From Rhodocollybia butyracea (taxonomy: Eukaryota > Basidiomycota > Agaricomycetes > Agaricales > Omphalotaceae): a stretch of DNA of 64,000 nt. A model generated the notes under the pieces. That model saw only the letters and a list, made by a program, of their open reading frames with translations, did not search any database and was not told where the DNA came from. Below, one piece after another: positions 54,454 to 64,000 of this stretch (position 1 is its first letter; the number at the start of each line of letters is the position of its first letter). Location: assembly GCA_015501585.1 (NCBI GenBank), contig JADNRY010000048.1, forward strand, positions 186,001 through 250,000, given 5' to 3'. The position numbers and the translations under genes are program-made.

Positions 54454-57086
54454 ATGTCCCAGCAAGGACAAGATGCGAAATTCTTCCAGAGGGGCAAGAT
54501 CGAGGTAGCTTTACACTTAATACTATTTGTTCTCCAATGATAAATTTTGTGCTAGGAATTTCGAGCAGAATTACATGCTGCTGAAGCCAAAGACAAGAAG
54601 TTTGTCAAGCGCAAGACGGTCCTAAAGAAGATTGTGGCAAACATCACAATGGGAACTGACAGTCGGTGTAGTTATCCTTCCCCCGTTGTGTCTCATGATG
54701 AACCTCTTTCTAGTGTCACCATTGTTTACAGACGTTGTACAGTGCCTCGGGACCCCGCTGCTTGAAATCAAGAAGAGTCAGTCAAGTCATCCTCGTGTTG
54801 TCATACCCTGATCGACATCTTCAGTGGTCTACCTGTTTCTTGTGAGCTACGGGCGGTCTAAACCAGACCAGATTCATCTCGTCATTCCAAACTTTCTACA
54901 AGTACGCAGCAGCTTGGAATCTCGTCCACTGATTCTCATATACTTCTAGGATTGTAACGATCGTAATCCGTTAATTCGTGCCCTCGCAATAAGAACCATG
55001 TCATACATCCCAATTCCAGTCGTCACGGACGCTCTTTCCGATAACCTTCGCCATGCACTGAAAGACCGCGACCCCTACGTGAGGAAAACAGCCGCAATAT
55101 GTGTCGCCAAACTGTATACAGCGGATCCGCGAAAAGCAGAAAAGGGAGGCTTTGTCGAATTACTGCGAGACCTTATGCTTGATTCCAACGCGACCGTCGT
55201 AGCTAACGCCGTGGCAGCGTTGTCCGAGATTGGTGACAGACAAGATGGTGTGATTTTCAAACTGAACCTGGCCACAGCCAATAAACTGCTAGCAGCAATT
55301 CCTGAAAGCTCCGAGTATGTGGTTTTTTTCCAATCCGCGCCAACTGACTTGAACTTATAGATGGGGACAAATTTATATCCTGGACTCCCTTCTACGTTAT
55401 GTCCCCGAGCGCCATGCAGATGCTGAAATGATGGCAGAGAGAATCATCGTTCAACTCCAACATGGGAATTCCGCCGTGATACTCACAACTATCAAAGCCT
55501 TGCTATATCTCATGAACTATATGGAGAATCGACAACTCATAGATTATATCTGCAAAAAGATGGGGCCTCCTCTTGGTGAGTAGAATTATCGTTGCCTTGG
55601 CTTCAGTGCTCACAATAATCAAATTAGTAACACTACTTTCCTCTGGACCCGAAGTGCAATATGTTGCATTGAGGAATATATTGCTAATCATTCAGCGAAG
55701 ACCAACAGTACTCAAGAACGATGTACGGGTATTTTTCTGCAAGTATAATGATCCTATCTATGTCAAATTGGCCAAACTGGAGATCATGTATCGGTTAGCT
55801 CGGGCAGAGAATGCCAAAGAGGTTCTAGCAGAGTTACAAGAGTGTGTAACAATACATTCTCCACCAACTTTTTCTCACTGAGTTACCAGGTACGCCTCAG
55901 AAGTGGACCTTGATTTTGTTCGAAAAGCCGTCCGTTCCATCGGTCGACTCGCAATCAAGGTCGAAGCCGCAGCAGACGATTGTATACAAGCACTGCTTAG
56001 CCTCATCGAAACGAAAGTAACCTATGTGGTGCAAGAAGCAGTCATCGTCATCAAAGATATTTTCCGGCGGTATCCCGGGAAATATGAGGGTATCATACCT
56101 ACTCTTTGTGAAAATCTCGATGCATTAGACGAACCAGAAGCGAAAGCGTCCATGGTCTGGATCCTGGGTCAATTTGCCAACATCATAGACAATGCCGATG
56201 AATTGCTCGACGATTTATGTTACACTTTCCTGGAGGAAAGTACAGAAGTTGGTGCACGGTTTATTCCTTCGTGAGATATTCCTCAATTTCTGTTATCTTT
56301 AGGTGCAGCTTGCCCTGCTAACGGCAGTCGTCAAGCTTTTCGTGTACAAGTCCAAAGCTGACAAAGCCAAGGAGCTCGTTCACAAGGTTCTAAAGTGGGC
56401 GACGGAAGAAGCTGATAACCCTGACCTTCGAGACCGAGGCTTCATGTACTGGAGGATGCTCGCTGTCAACCCTACTGTTGCAGGCGAGATCGTTCTTTCC
56501 GATAAACCTGCCATTACCACAGATTCCGACAGGATGGACAGAGGAGCTCTCGACCAACTACTGTTACATACTGGAACATTGGGAAGTATCTATCATAAGA
56601 ATCCTGAGGTTAGTGCCATAAACCAACTCTTGAACTGTTATTTGATTTTCCTGGAAGACCTTCATTCGCCACGCAGCGGGGAAGGCACTTAAAGACAGCC
56701 CAGCCTTGAACGCACACTCAAGGGCCGTGCTTGTGCCTTTGGCGCGTGTACAATTACCTTCGGCGATGCCCATTGTCGTTCCTGGACCTGGACCTATGGA
56801 ACCTCAGGCGGTATCATCCCCTGTTGCCCCAGCACCACCGTTGAAAAATGATTCGTCACCTCCAGCTTCTGATCAACCTGTTTCCGTACCCGCAAATGGT
56901 GTGTCGAGTGATCAATATCCGGAAGACGAGGAAGGCGACGAAGACGATGAAGAATCGTCGAATCGACAAACGAATAACTTAGATCCATATTCAAATCTTG
57001 ATAATGCGTTTGGAGGTTATCTAGCTGACGAGCCACGGCCAATGGCCGGTGGAAGACATGGGGACGAGGATGATTTACTATTTTGA
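54454..57086 (+). CDS. APL2: Clathrin adaptor beta subunit (beta-adaptin, probably AP-1)
   Basis: Large beta chain of a clathrin adaptor complex, which binds cargo and clathrin on Golgi, endosome or plasma-membrane vesicles. The start at 54454 gives [20 protein letters not shown], then [20 protein letters not shown] and NITMGTD. The HEAT-repeat trunk continues with [78 protein letters not shown] and [19 protein letters not shown]. Later parts are [20 protein letters not shown] and [20 protein letters not shown]. After an intron, [18 protein letters not shown] follows, then a Pro/acidic hinge ending in [12 protein letters not shown]. No appendage (ear) domain follows. About ten introns. AP-1 versus AP-2 is not certain by eye. 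Confidence 0.92.
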
Positions 57087-57154
57087 CTGCATTGCGAGAT
57101 TGTAATATATGGTACAAGGTAATGCAACAATGTTAAGTACCCCCAAAGCCGATC

Positions 57155-58187
57155 CTACGACAGCATGTTTTGGATGGAGTGAGATAGATTTGAGATTTTT
57201 GACTGTGGCCGAAGTGAGTTGTAATGCTGTTGAGTAATCAGTACGACTCCCACTGTACACTTAGGACCACCAACCTCTCCGAGCCCGTACATTCGTCGAT
57301 GGTAACTGATTCGGACAACTCGTTTATCTCGTATATCACCGTCGTTGGGTGTACCAGTCGGATTATGAATCACTACTGGCGGTTTCCCGGATTGGATAAC
57401 ATGAATGGGCACATTGAACGCGCGACTAAGAGCAAGGATCTCAGGCTCACCACCCCATTCAGCAGTATCCCTGATAGCCTGGCAATAGTATTCGAATTCC
57501 TTAGGGCTAATGATCCCAGCGTTGAGAGCGCCTGGACCATCTTCACCAGAAGTAGATGGCAAAAAGGGAATAAAGTCGTCGGGATGGCTGTACATATAAT
57601 TGCAAGCCGCTAAACGAGTCGTAGCATGGGTGGCTTGTTCAGGAGGAAGAATCGATAGCAAAGCGAGCTGATCTGCTATCGCAGAGTACAAGCAGTGGCC
57701 GTCAGGATTGATCTAGAGAATGTGAGCAAGGAACGCAACCACCGATGACAAAATACAGCTTGCCTCGTGAATCTGAACATTCAATTCATCACAAATCCGC
57801 TTGATGTTTGTTTCTTCATCTTTTGCTTCTTGAGCTAAACGAGCCTCAGCTTCAGGGTTACTGGGAGAATGCGATTCAGCCAATGCAGCAGCTTTTCTCA
57901 TCTAAGTTACAGTCAGGTACAGCACACTAAAAGAGGCTTAACAGTTTGCTACCTGCCTGGCCATGTATCTACTCTTCGAGTCCTTCTTTTTACTATTATC
58001 AATCTCCCGATTCATCTGGATCTCTTGGATTACTTGTGCAGATTCACCCTGTACAGTCTGGTTTTCTGAATCGAGTTGAGACATAAGATCATCTAAGAGG
58101 GCTGAATCATCGTTTGATTCTGGCGGAGGTGATGCTTGAAAAGGAGGTGAAAATGCCTTTCTTAGTTTGTTTTTTCTGGACCCCATT
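57155..58187 (-). CDS. OTU2: OTU-family deubiquitinase (OTUD6/Otu2-like)
   Basis: Cysteine protease of the OTU family, OTUD6 branch, which trims ubiquitin and associates with translation in yeast. The start at 58187 gives MGSRKNKLRKAFSPPFQASP and a Gln/Glu-rich middle (MSQLDSENQTVQGESAQVIQ). The next exon is helical: AEARLAQEAKDEETNIKRIC. The catalytic part begins INPDGHCLYSAIADQLALLS (Cys in DGHC), then ACNYMYSHPDDFIPFLPSTS, EYYCQAIRDTAEWGGEPEIL and LALSRAFNVPIHVIQS. The last conserved block is SYHRRMYGLGE joined to HYNSLRP, with the catalytic His in HYN. A 48-nt intron (57227-57274) separates these two parts and is free of stops in frame. Four introns in all. Confidence 0.9.
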
Positions 58188-58472
58188 GAAGTAGAAGAAT
58201 GAGGAACCTTAAATCCAGCGGCCCGGTCTCCCTTAATTGGCGCCCAGCCGGCAATATAAGTAAAGAAAGAACCGGTCCCTATGTAGACTGGCACAAGCAG
58301 CGAGCTCGACACCAAAGAGAAGCCAGACTGTGGGGTCGACGCAGGTAAGGCTTAAAGCTTGAGGCCGCAAATAGGCTAAAATGAGGCAGTGCCAGGTCTC
58401 AACCTCACGGCCCGATCACCCCAATTACTTAATTCTCAAGATTTCTAATTTCGTTCCTTACTTATCGTCGCA
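58188..58472. promoter_or_regulatory. Divergent promoter region of OTU2 and aldo-keto reductase
   Basis: 285 bp between two start codons on opposite strands. No clear TATA box or repeat is seen. Confidence 0.4.
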
Positions 58473-59984
58473 ATGGCCACTCGAGTACCATTGATTTTTG
58501 TGAGTGACAAGATTTTATCTATTTACGCACCCCTTACGTTATCATAAACTAGGGCACCATGGTTCTTGGAAACCCAGGCAAAAACGGTGTAAGGATCTCC
58601 GAGGTGGATGAATGCCAGCATGTTATCGATGTGTTTATGCACCACGGACATACTGAGCTAGACACTGCTAGGATGTATGCAGGTAGGCTCAAACTCTCTT
58701 TCCACTTTCCATTTTCTCAGTATAACGCATATGAACTTGTAGAAGGAACGACCGAAGAGGTTCTTTATTGCGATTGGCAAAGCGAGTTCTGGAATGCTCA
58801 TCAAGCACTGATCTAGCTGATCTCCAAGCTCAATATCAAGAATGCCACTATTGATACCAAGTCTGTGCATAACCTGTAGGACTCCCATACCCCGCTCTGA
58901 TTTTGGGATGTTTACAGGGTCTATCCCGTTCAACCGGGCGACCACGCACCTGCGGCTCTACGATCCAGCTTTTTTGTCTCACTTAAAAAGCTGAAGCGTG
59001 AAAAAGTGCGCGTACTGTACCTTCATGCGCCTGATCGCTCTGTACCTTTTGAGGAAACCGTGGCGGAGATCGACAAGCTGTATAAGGAAGGTCGCTTGTA
59101 GGCCCACGTCTCCATGCTAATTGACTGGTTCTCTCTAATTCACTGTGAACGGTAGCGAGATATTCGGATTGAGCAACTTCGCGTCTTGGGAGGTAGTTGA
59201 ATGTCTATCGATATCACGAGAATGATTCTCACCTTCATCAGGTAGCGGAAATTGTTGGCATTTGCAAGGCTAGTCGCTGTTACTTGAATCTTTGTCTTGT
59301 TTGACTGTTTTCAGGCCAATAAATATGTATTACCAAGAATTTACCAGGCGTTTGTACTTTCTGGGTGTTACGTTGAACAACCTTTAACAGTCTTACCGGA
59401 ATTTAGGATGTACAATGCTATCACGAGGGAAATAGAGCCTGAACTTGTCCCGTGTTTGCGAAAATTTGGCCTGCGTCTGGTAATTTATAATCCTTTAGCG
59501 TTGGTGTTTCGTAATCATTCCTCGATGCCACTCGCTCACCTTACTCAGTGGAGGTTTCTTTGCTGGTAAAATCGCCTCTGTAGAGGATCCTGCAGCCGCT
59601 GGTGGGCGCTTCGACAACAGTGGAAGTGCGATGGGGAAGCTGTATCGCGCACGCTTTTTGAATGACGGTTATTTCAAGGCCCTCGATCACCTCAAGAATG
59701 TCGTGGTATGTTTTCTATGAAGTAGACTTCATCATTATTCAAGTTGGCATCTACAGGGAGAGCACGAACTACGCCTGACTGAGATTGCCTTACGCTGGTG
59801 TCAACACCACTCTGTACTTACTCCAGAGGATGGAATCATTATAGGAGCAAGCAGCCCAAACCAGGTTGAGCAGAATTGCAAAGATAGTATTAAAGGGCCT
59901 TTACCTGATGCTGTACTCATCGCTTTGGATGAAGCCCATCGTATTGTCATTTCTAGTGGAAGTGCACCATTGTACTGGCGTTGA
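58473..59984 (+). CDS. Aldo-keto reductase, AKR7 (aflatoxin aldehyde reductase)-like
   Basis: NADPH-dependent aldo-keto reductase of the AKR7 type, which reduces aldehydes including dialdehydes. The start at 58473 gives MATRVPLIF, joined to GTMVLGNPGKNGVRISEVDE and HTELDTARMYA (Asp and Tyr of the tetrad). After an intron EGTTEE joins LISKLNIKNATIDTKVYPVQ (Lys in DTK). Then VRVLYLHAPDRSVPFEETVA (His in YLH), SEIFGLSNFASWEVAEIVGI and YNAITREIEPELVPCLRKFG. The NADPH-binding end has GGFFAGK, MGKLYRARFLNDGYFKALDH, EIALRWCQHHSVLTPEDGII and IGASSPNQVEQN, and it finishes SSGSAPLYWR. The introns near 58685, 58755, 58860, 59100, 59190, 59275 and 59340 are all needed to avoid stops. All four catalytic residues are present. 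Confidence 0.88.
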
Positions 59985-60490
59985 AATCATTAATCAAGTC
60001 CATCGGTGATGTAGAGGGGTAACAAAGTTGCTTTATTTCTTAAAGGAGTATTTTTGGCATGTACTGCTTAACATTGGAGACTTTTGTGCAGAGGTTGGGT
60101 GCTGGCAAGTCGAAGCTAATGTTTATCGTGTGCTTTTTATGAATAAGCTCAAAGGAGGGTCAGGAGGGTCAGACTACCATTGTATCTTGGCATTTCTGCC
60201 GTTTCTTGACCTTCGTACAAAGGTGCGGACATGAGATGAAATTACATATAACGATGGTCTGCATTCAAACGCTAGTTGATTATCAGGTAAATGTGGGTTG
60301 CTCTCCAAACGAATATCTGCAAAAGTGTCAAAGAAGCAGCTCTTTCGAGCTCTTTCGGCTGGAAAGCTGAATTTGAGTATTTTGAGTTCATCTTCAATCG
60401 GATCAATTCCGAATTGATCCGAATATTGCCGGCCCTGAATATTGAATTCGGTTTACCGGCGGTTTTAACAAACACCTTTTCCAGGATTTC
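59985..60490. repeat. Intergenic DNA with a palindrome-rich repeat block
   Basis: From about 60340 to 60460 the sequence is unusually structured. A 10-nt tandem, agctctttcg, occurs twice near 60340-60360. A 23-nt palindrome with 11-bp arms CGGATCAATTC and GAATTGATCCG lies at 60399-60421. Then gaatattg occurs twice, flanked by ccgaat and attcgg (60418-60450). It ends shortly before the next gene. It resembles a decayed repeat element, but no ends can be defined. Confidence 0.5.
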
Positions 60491-63211
60491 ATGGCAGAAC
60501 CGTCGAGTGACCTTTTACCCCTCGAAAGGAAACTTTCAGAGTTGCTTGCTGCACTGAGTCAATCAGAGACAGATGAAGACTGGCGAGAAGTTGCAGATGC
60601 TGCTCAAGCTTTGGCAAACGGGTTGCGAGCTAAGGATGGTTCAAGTTCGTGTTCATTTAGTGCTTGATACGCTGCTAGATAACATCTCTTCCCTAGTTGA
60701 TAACCACACTCTCCTCGGAAAAACCTCACTCATAAAAACTCTGAGTTCGTTGTTTACTATAGCAAGACATGATTCCGCCATTCCAGATTCGAAATACACA
60801 ACTCCCATCTTAGAAATCCTCAGAGTTTCCGCCAATCTGTGTATGGACCATGGTCAGCCATAGACTCTATAGCACAGAGAGTCTTCAGTCTGACACTCTT
60901 TAGATGATAATCGAGCATCTCTTCTCGATGCTGGTCTACCTCAAGCGCTTGTGTCTTTGCTAGAAGCTTACACCGAATCTGTCGATTTTTCATCTGGTTT
61001 AAAACCGCTGCCTTTGTCTTTACCCCATCTGAAGGTTGTCCGAACCGCCGTTGGAGTTTTACTTAACGCAAGCGTGGGTTATGGTCCGTAATCGTTTATT
61101 GTACCCTGCACAATTCATAATGATTTAGTTTCTAGATCCAGTCAAAGTTCGCCTCATATCCCTTGAAGCAGGTAGCACCTTGCTGAAACTATCCACTGCT
61201 GTCTTCCCTCCTGGTTCATGGCTTTCTACTGCAAATCTCACAACAGAGATAGAAGAAGAATGGCAGATTCGAAGTACACTATCTGCCTGGGTTTGGAGAG
61301 CACTTTTGGAACTAAAAGAGGTCAAGGATGAGAGTGAGCTAGAGAATTCTCTTCGACTGTGCCTCGACTCAAAGCTTGCCAGGCCTACAGTCACTGTCTG
61401 CGAAGGACCTTTCGCTCTTGACATTCTCCTTGATTGCTTTTACTTCTCCTTATCGGTCTACATCTTCTAATGTTCTCATTGATGACCATGACATGTTCTG
61501 TAACCTTCTCCAAACCGACTTTGAGGCTCTGGAGGAGTCATGCACTCATATTGAATCTTTATCATTGGACATCGAAAATGTTCGGGTATCCCTAGCTCAA
61601 GAATTCAAGTTTCCCTCCACAGGCTCTAACCTTTCTATAATTCTCGACTTCATCGAAAAAGGAGAGTACTCGCCGCTATGGGAAAATGCTCCCGATGATT
61701 TTGACGTGTCGCGGAAGAAGAAAGCCTTCGATATGTGCAAGGCTGCCCTAATCAAAACTGTTGTCGAGGTTGCCGGTGAAGAAGGAGCCGAAAAAAGCTT
61801 ATGGGATGAGACTGACGAAAAAAAGGGAGGAGAATTTGTATCTAGGATGGTCGGCTGGCTCAAAGGATATGTTTCCGATATGGGTACCGGAAGTGGGGTA
61901 TTTTTCGATAGGATTGACCTGGCCATATGTGCTAGCCTTTCGTTAGGAAACTTAACTAGGACAGGTCAACTTGACAATATGTCCTGTCGCTTCACTGCTG
62001 ATTCTCTTTTGCAGAGAGAAATGCTAATGTTATTTTATCTCCTCCTCACTCACTGGCGCCTGTTCTATCATCTCAGCATCTACTTTCTCCGTCGACCGAC
62101 ATCCAGGTAAAACATGGAGTACTTGGGCTGTTAAAGCATATTTCCCAAGCTGGTCCACCAGGTTCTAATATTCATATTATTCTTGGGCAAGCTGGATTGA
62201 TACGGACCATATGCGATAGTGGGGTCTGGGACGAGAAAACAGATGGTATGGCGGAGGTCCTTCAAGTCAGTGCGATTGGGGTTGTGAAACACATGTGCAA
62301 TGGAAATGGTAGGATTTCTACTGCATCTATCCGAATCCTGGAAGTTGACTGTTCTCAGTCGAGAATACATTCGGCTTGGTGCTTCCTTCTGTGGACGAGG
62401 TGCCTTCTGGATTGTCGCAAATACTTGCTCTTGTAAAACGCGCAGATACAGTGACCGTGAAGAGTGAGGGAACCAGAGTTCTCGTGAACGTGGTGAAGTC
62501 CCTTTGGTCTGGTGATATAATTGGAACACCCGTCATCACTATGTCGTCGCCTATCGCCGACGGTTCTGTCGATGCAGTTGCGTTGGCTGGTAAGGAAAGG
62601 AAGAAGCAGGATAGTATGAAGGCTGTCATCACTATGCCTTGCGCTACTGCTCTTGCGAGTCTTGTTGGCCGTAGTGCGCAATTTCCTCTTCTGGTGAATG
62701 AAGGAGTTGTCGCGCTGACTCTACTTAGTACACAAAAAGCAGGTGGTAAGGGTTCAGTGAAAATGGCTAATAAACCTCACTTACAATTTTAATAGCCCCC
62801 TTTGTCTTGGAAGCCATTCTGGCTCCACTCTCATTTGAAAGCCATTCTCCTGCCTCCACTGATCCACCATCAGCTTCAACATCGGTGACGACCGACGTTA
62901 GCTCTCCTACCATTGCCACTCCTTCTACTCGCGGGCACTTCCCTAACCCGAAAACGCCATTAGACATGCTCATCGCGGTCCTGAAGAACGTTGATAATCC
63001 AGTTAACTTTCAACCAGAAGTGCGCACAAATGTCTGCTCGTTGTTCATTCAACTCGGGCGAAATAATTCGGGAGAAGCGTTCGCAAAGGTCAAAGATACC
63101 GTAAGACCAGTGATGGAGAAACTCCTGGATGGTTTGCAGGGCGTCAGAGGTAAGGATGAAATGCTGGTGAAGGCGATCAAGAAGGTTCTCGATACTTGGG
63201 CTTCAAGGTAG
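60491..63211 (+). CDS. Armadillo-repeat protein, Rap1GDS1/SmgGDS-like
   Basis: Armadillo-repeat protein resembling Rap1 GTPase-GDP dissociation stimulator 1, a chaperone and exchange factor for prenylated small GTPases. The start at 60491 gives MAEPSSDLLPLERKLSELLA, then DEDWREVADAAQALANGLRA. A join near 60639-60660 is odd (see findings), after which LDTLLDNISSLVDNHTLLGK continues. Repeat helices include ILEILRVSANLCMDH, NRASLLDAGLPQALVSLLEA, VRTAVGVLLNASVGY and DDLAICASLSLGNLTR-like DLAICASLSLGNLTR. Later come VKHGVLGLLKHISQAGPPG, GTRVLVNVVKSLWSGDIIGT and PEVRTNVCSLFIQLGRNNSG, ending VLDTWASR at 63211. About ten introns. The arm-repeat nature is clear; the SmgGDS assignment is by resemblance and is moderate. 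Confidence 0.65.
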
Positions 63212-63606
63212 TATGTACATACTTTAACTTGAAGAATAACATGTACAACACGGAGGGGTATCTTTTGTATCTCATATAGTATTTAACGAATCCTCATTAA
63301 GCAGGTTCTCGAGTCTATACACATCGTAAGATCGTGTTTATAAGACTAGTTTTCGAATGGCAAGCAGTCTGGACGCAAGTTAGCAAAAATCTCACCATTT
63401 ACCAATGATTAATGCCATTTAATTGCTAGGGGGATTGCCATCGCAGCCAGACAGTCACACCGAGGCCTTGAGGCCTGAAGAAGCTTGAAGTTTACAGCGC
63501 CTACTAGCCGCTTAGGCATTCTTTAGACACGTGATATCAACCGTCGACTTCAACCCAATATCTCATCTTCACTCAGCCATATGCCCTACAAGTAATTCGT
63601 CGTGTC
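63212..63606. other. Intergenic stretch
   Basis: 3' flank of the armadillo gene and promoter of CDC27. A CACGTGATA (E-box-containing) lies at about 63529-63537, roughly 70 bp before the CDC27 start. No other element is recognised. Confidence 0.4.
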
Positions 63607-64000
63607 ATGGATCCCTCAATATCTCCGGCTCTGCTGCCTGTAATTGGCCAGCGTTTTCAGTCTCTTGTGTGGGCATGTCTTGACTCGGACCTGACGAGAA
63701 CAGCGATATTCTATGCTGAACGTTACTTTGCCATGACCCCATCAAGTCACGACGCACGCCATCTTTATGCCACCTCTCTTTTACGCGGAGGACAGACATA
63801 TCCTGCTCTCTGCGTCCTGGATTGCAGCCCAGATCAATGCGCCGGATGCCTCGAACTCAAAGCAAAATGTTATAATATTCTAGGCAGATATAGACAGGCT
63901 CGAGATGCTCTGGACGAGGCTACGAAGGAGCTCACGCATACAGCGTCTAGTACGTCGTTAGCATTAGTTATTCTACTGTCTTTGCTCATATTTAGCCACA
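63607..64000 (+). CDS. CDC27: Anaphase-promoting complex subunit 3, start only
   Basis: N-terminal TPR region of the APC/C subunit Cdc27/Apc3/Nuc2, which helps bind Cdc20 or Cdh1. The start at 63607 gives MDPSISPALLPVIGQRFQSL and VWACLDSDLTRTAIFYAERY. The Apc3 TPR block continues with HDARHLYATSLLRGGQTYPA, then CVLDCSPDQCAGCLELKAKC and ILGRYRQARDALDEATKELT. An intron starts at about 63950 (GTACGT) and ends with an acceptor just before the window edge. The remainder of the gene, including the other TPRs, lies outside. Identity rests on the N-terminal block alone but is a good match. Confidence 0.82.
   Translation, partial: MDPSISPALLPVIGQRFQSLVWACLDSDLTRTAIFYAERYFAMTPSSHDARHLYATSLLRGGQTYPALCVLDCSPDQCAGCLELKAKCYNILGRYRQARDALDEATKELTHTASSTSLALVILLSLLIFSH

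Noticed and set aside
58755..58812. Stop codon inside the aldo-keto reductase, suggesting a pseudogene
   Set aside because: A GT-AG intron here removes the stop and restores the family sequence LISKLNIKNATIDTKVYP, so the gene appears intact.
58658..58945. A 95-codon minus-strand frame opposite the aldo-keto reductase
   Set aside because: It overlaps introns and exons of a clear plus-strand gene and shows no family motif; it is most likely a shadow frame.

Overview
The window looks like nuclear DNA of a mushroom-forming basidiomycete (Agaricomycetes). Genes are split by many short GT-AG introns, mostly about 45-60 nt, and some exons are only a few bases long. Orthologues are of fungal type (GIR2, GCN3, GPT2, a five-TOG XMAP215 protein, NOC3, HEH1, MTR3, PLC1, an Mso1-domain protein, a beta-adaptin, CDC27), and one gene (3166-4947) belongs to a family I associate with Agaricomycetes. 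I cannot name the species. Gene models were built by hand, by joining frames across GT-AG introns so that family motifs continue, so inner exon edges are less certain than product names.

Layout. 1-10 kb: GIR2 (minus, cut by the window edge) and mitochondrial ribosomal protein bS21m (plus) diverge from an 89-bp gap. Then come the basidiomycete-family gene (plus), a transcription-type cyclin (minus), a doubtful small minus-strand gene and eIF2B-alpha/GCN3 (minus). 10-17 kb: an unrecognised two-exon gene and two tandem type I methionine aminopeptidase genes. 17-31.6 kb: glycerol-3-phosphate acyltransferase and the 7.1-kb XMAP215/Stu2 gene (both minus), a NEPRO-like gene (minus) and NOC3 (plus), the last two sharing an 88-bp promoter. 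31.6-39.7 kb: a TEA/ATTS transcription factor flanked by gene-poor DNA, including about 5 kb with no supported gene.

39.7-51.4 kb: inner nuclear membrane protein HEH1/SRC1 (minus) and exosome subunit MTR3 (plus) share 103 bp. Phosphoinositide phospholipase C and sulfide:quinone oxidoreductase follow on minus, then an Mso1-domain gene on plus. 51.4-64 kb: a secreted, probably GPI-anchored cupredoxin with a methionine-rich repeat, a beta-adaptin, an OTU deubiquitinase (minus), an aldo-keto reductase, a Rap1GDS/SmgGDS-like armadillo-repeat gene and the start of CDC27/APC3.

Most genes are independent housekeeping functions. Several head-to-head pairs join genes of related themes: the two nucleolar genes NEPRO-like and NOC3, and the two translation-linked genes GIR2 and bS21m. 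I see no tRNA, rRNA, CRISPR array, prophage or intact transposon. The most unusual signals are a 2-nt micro-exon kept in both methionine aminopeptidase copies, a near-identical tract between those copies that suggests gene conversion, the methionine-rich cupredoxin, a 48-nt in-frame intron just before the catalytic histidine of the OTU protease, and a 22-nt apparent intron (or frameshift) in the Rap1GDS-like gene.
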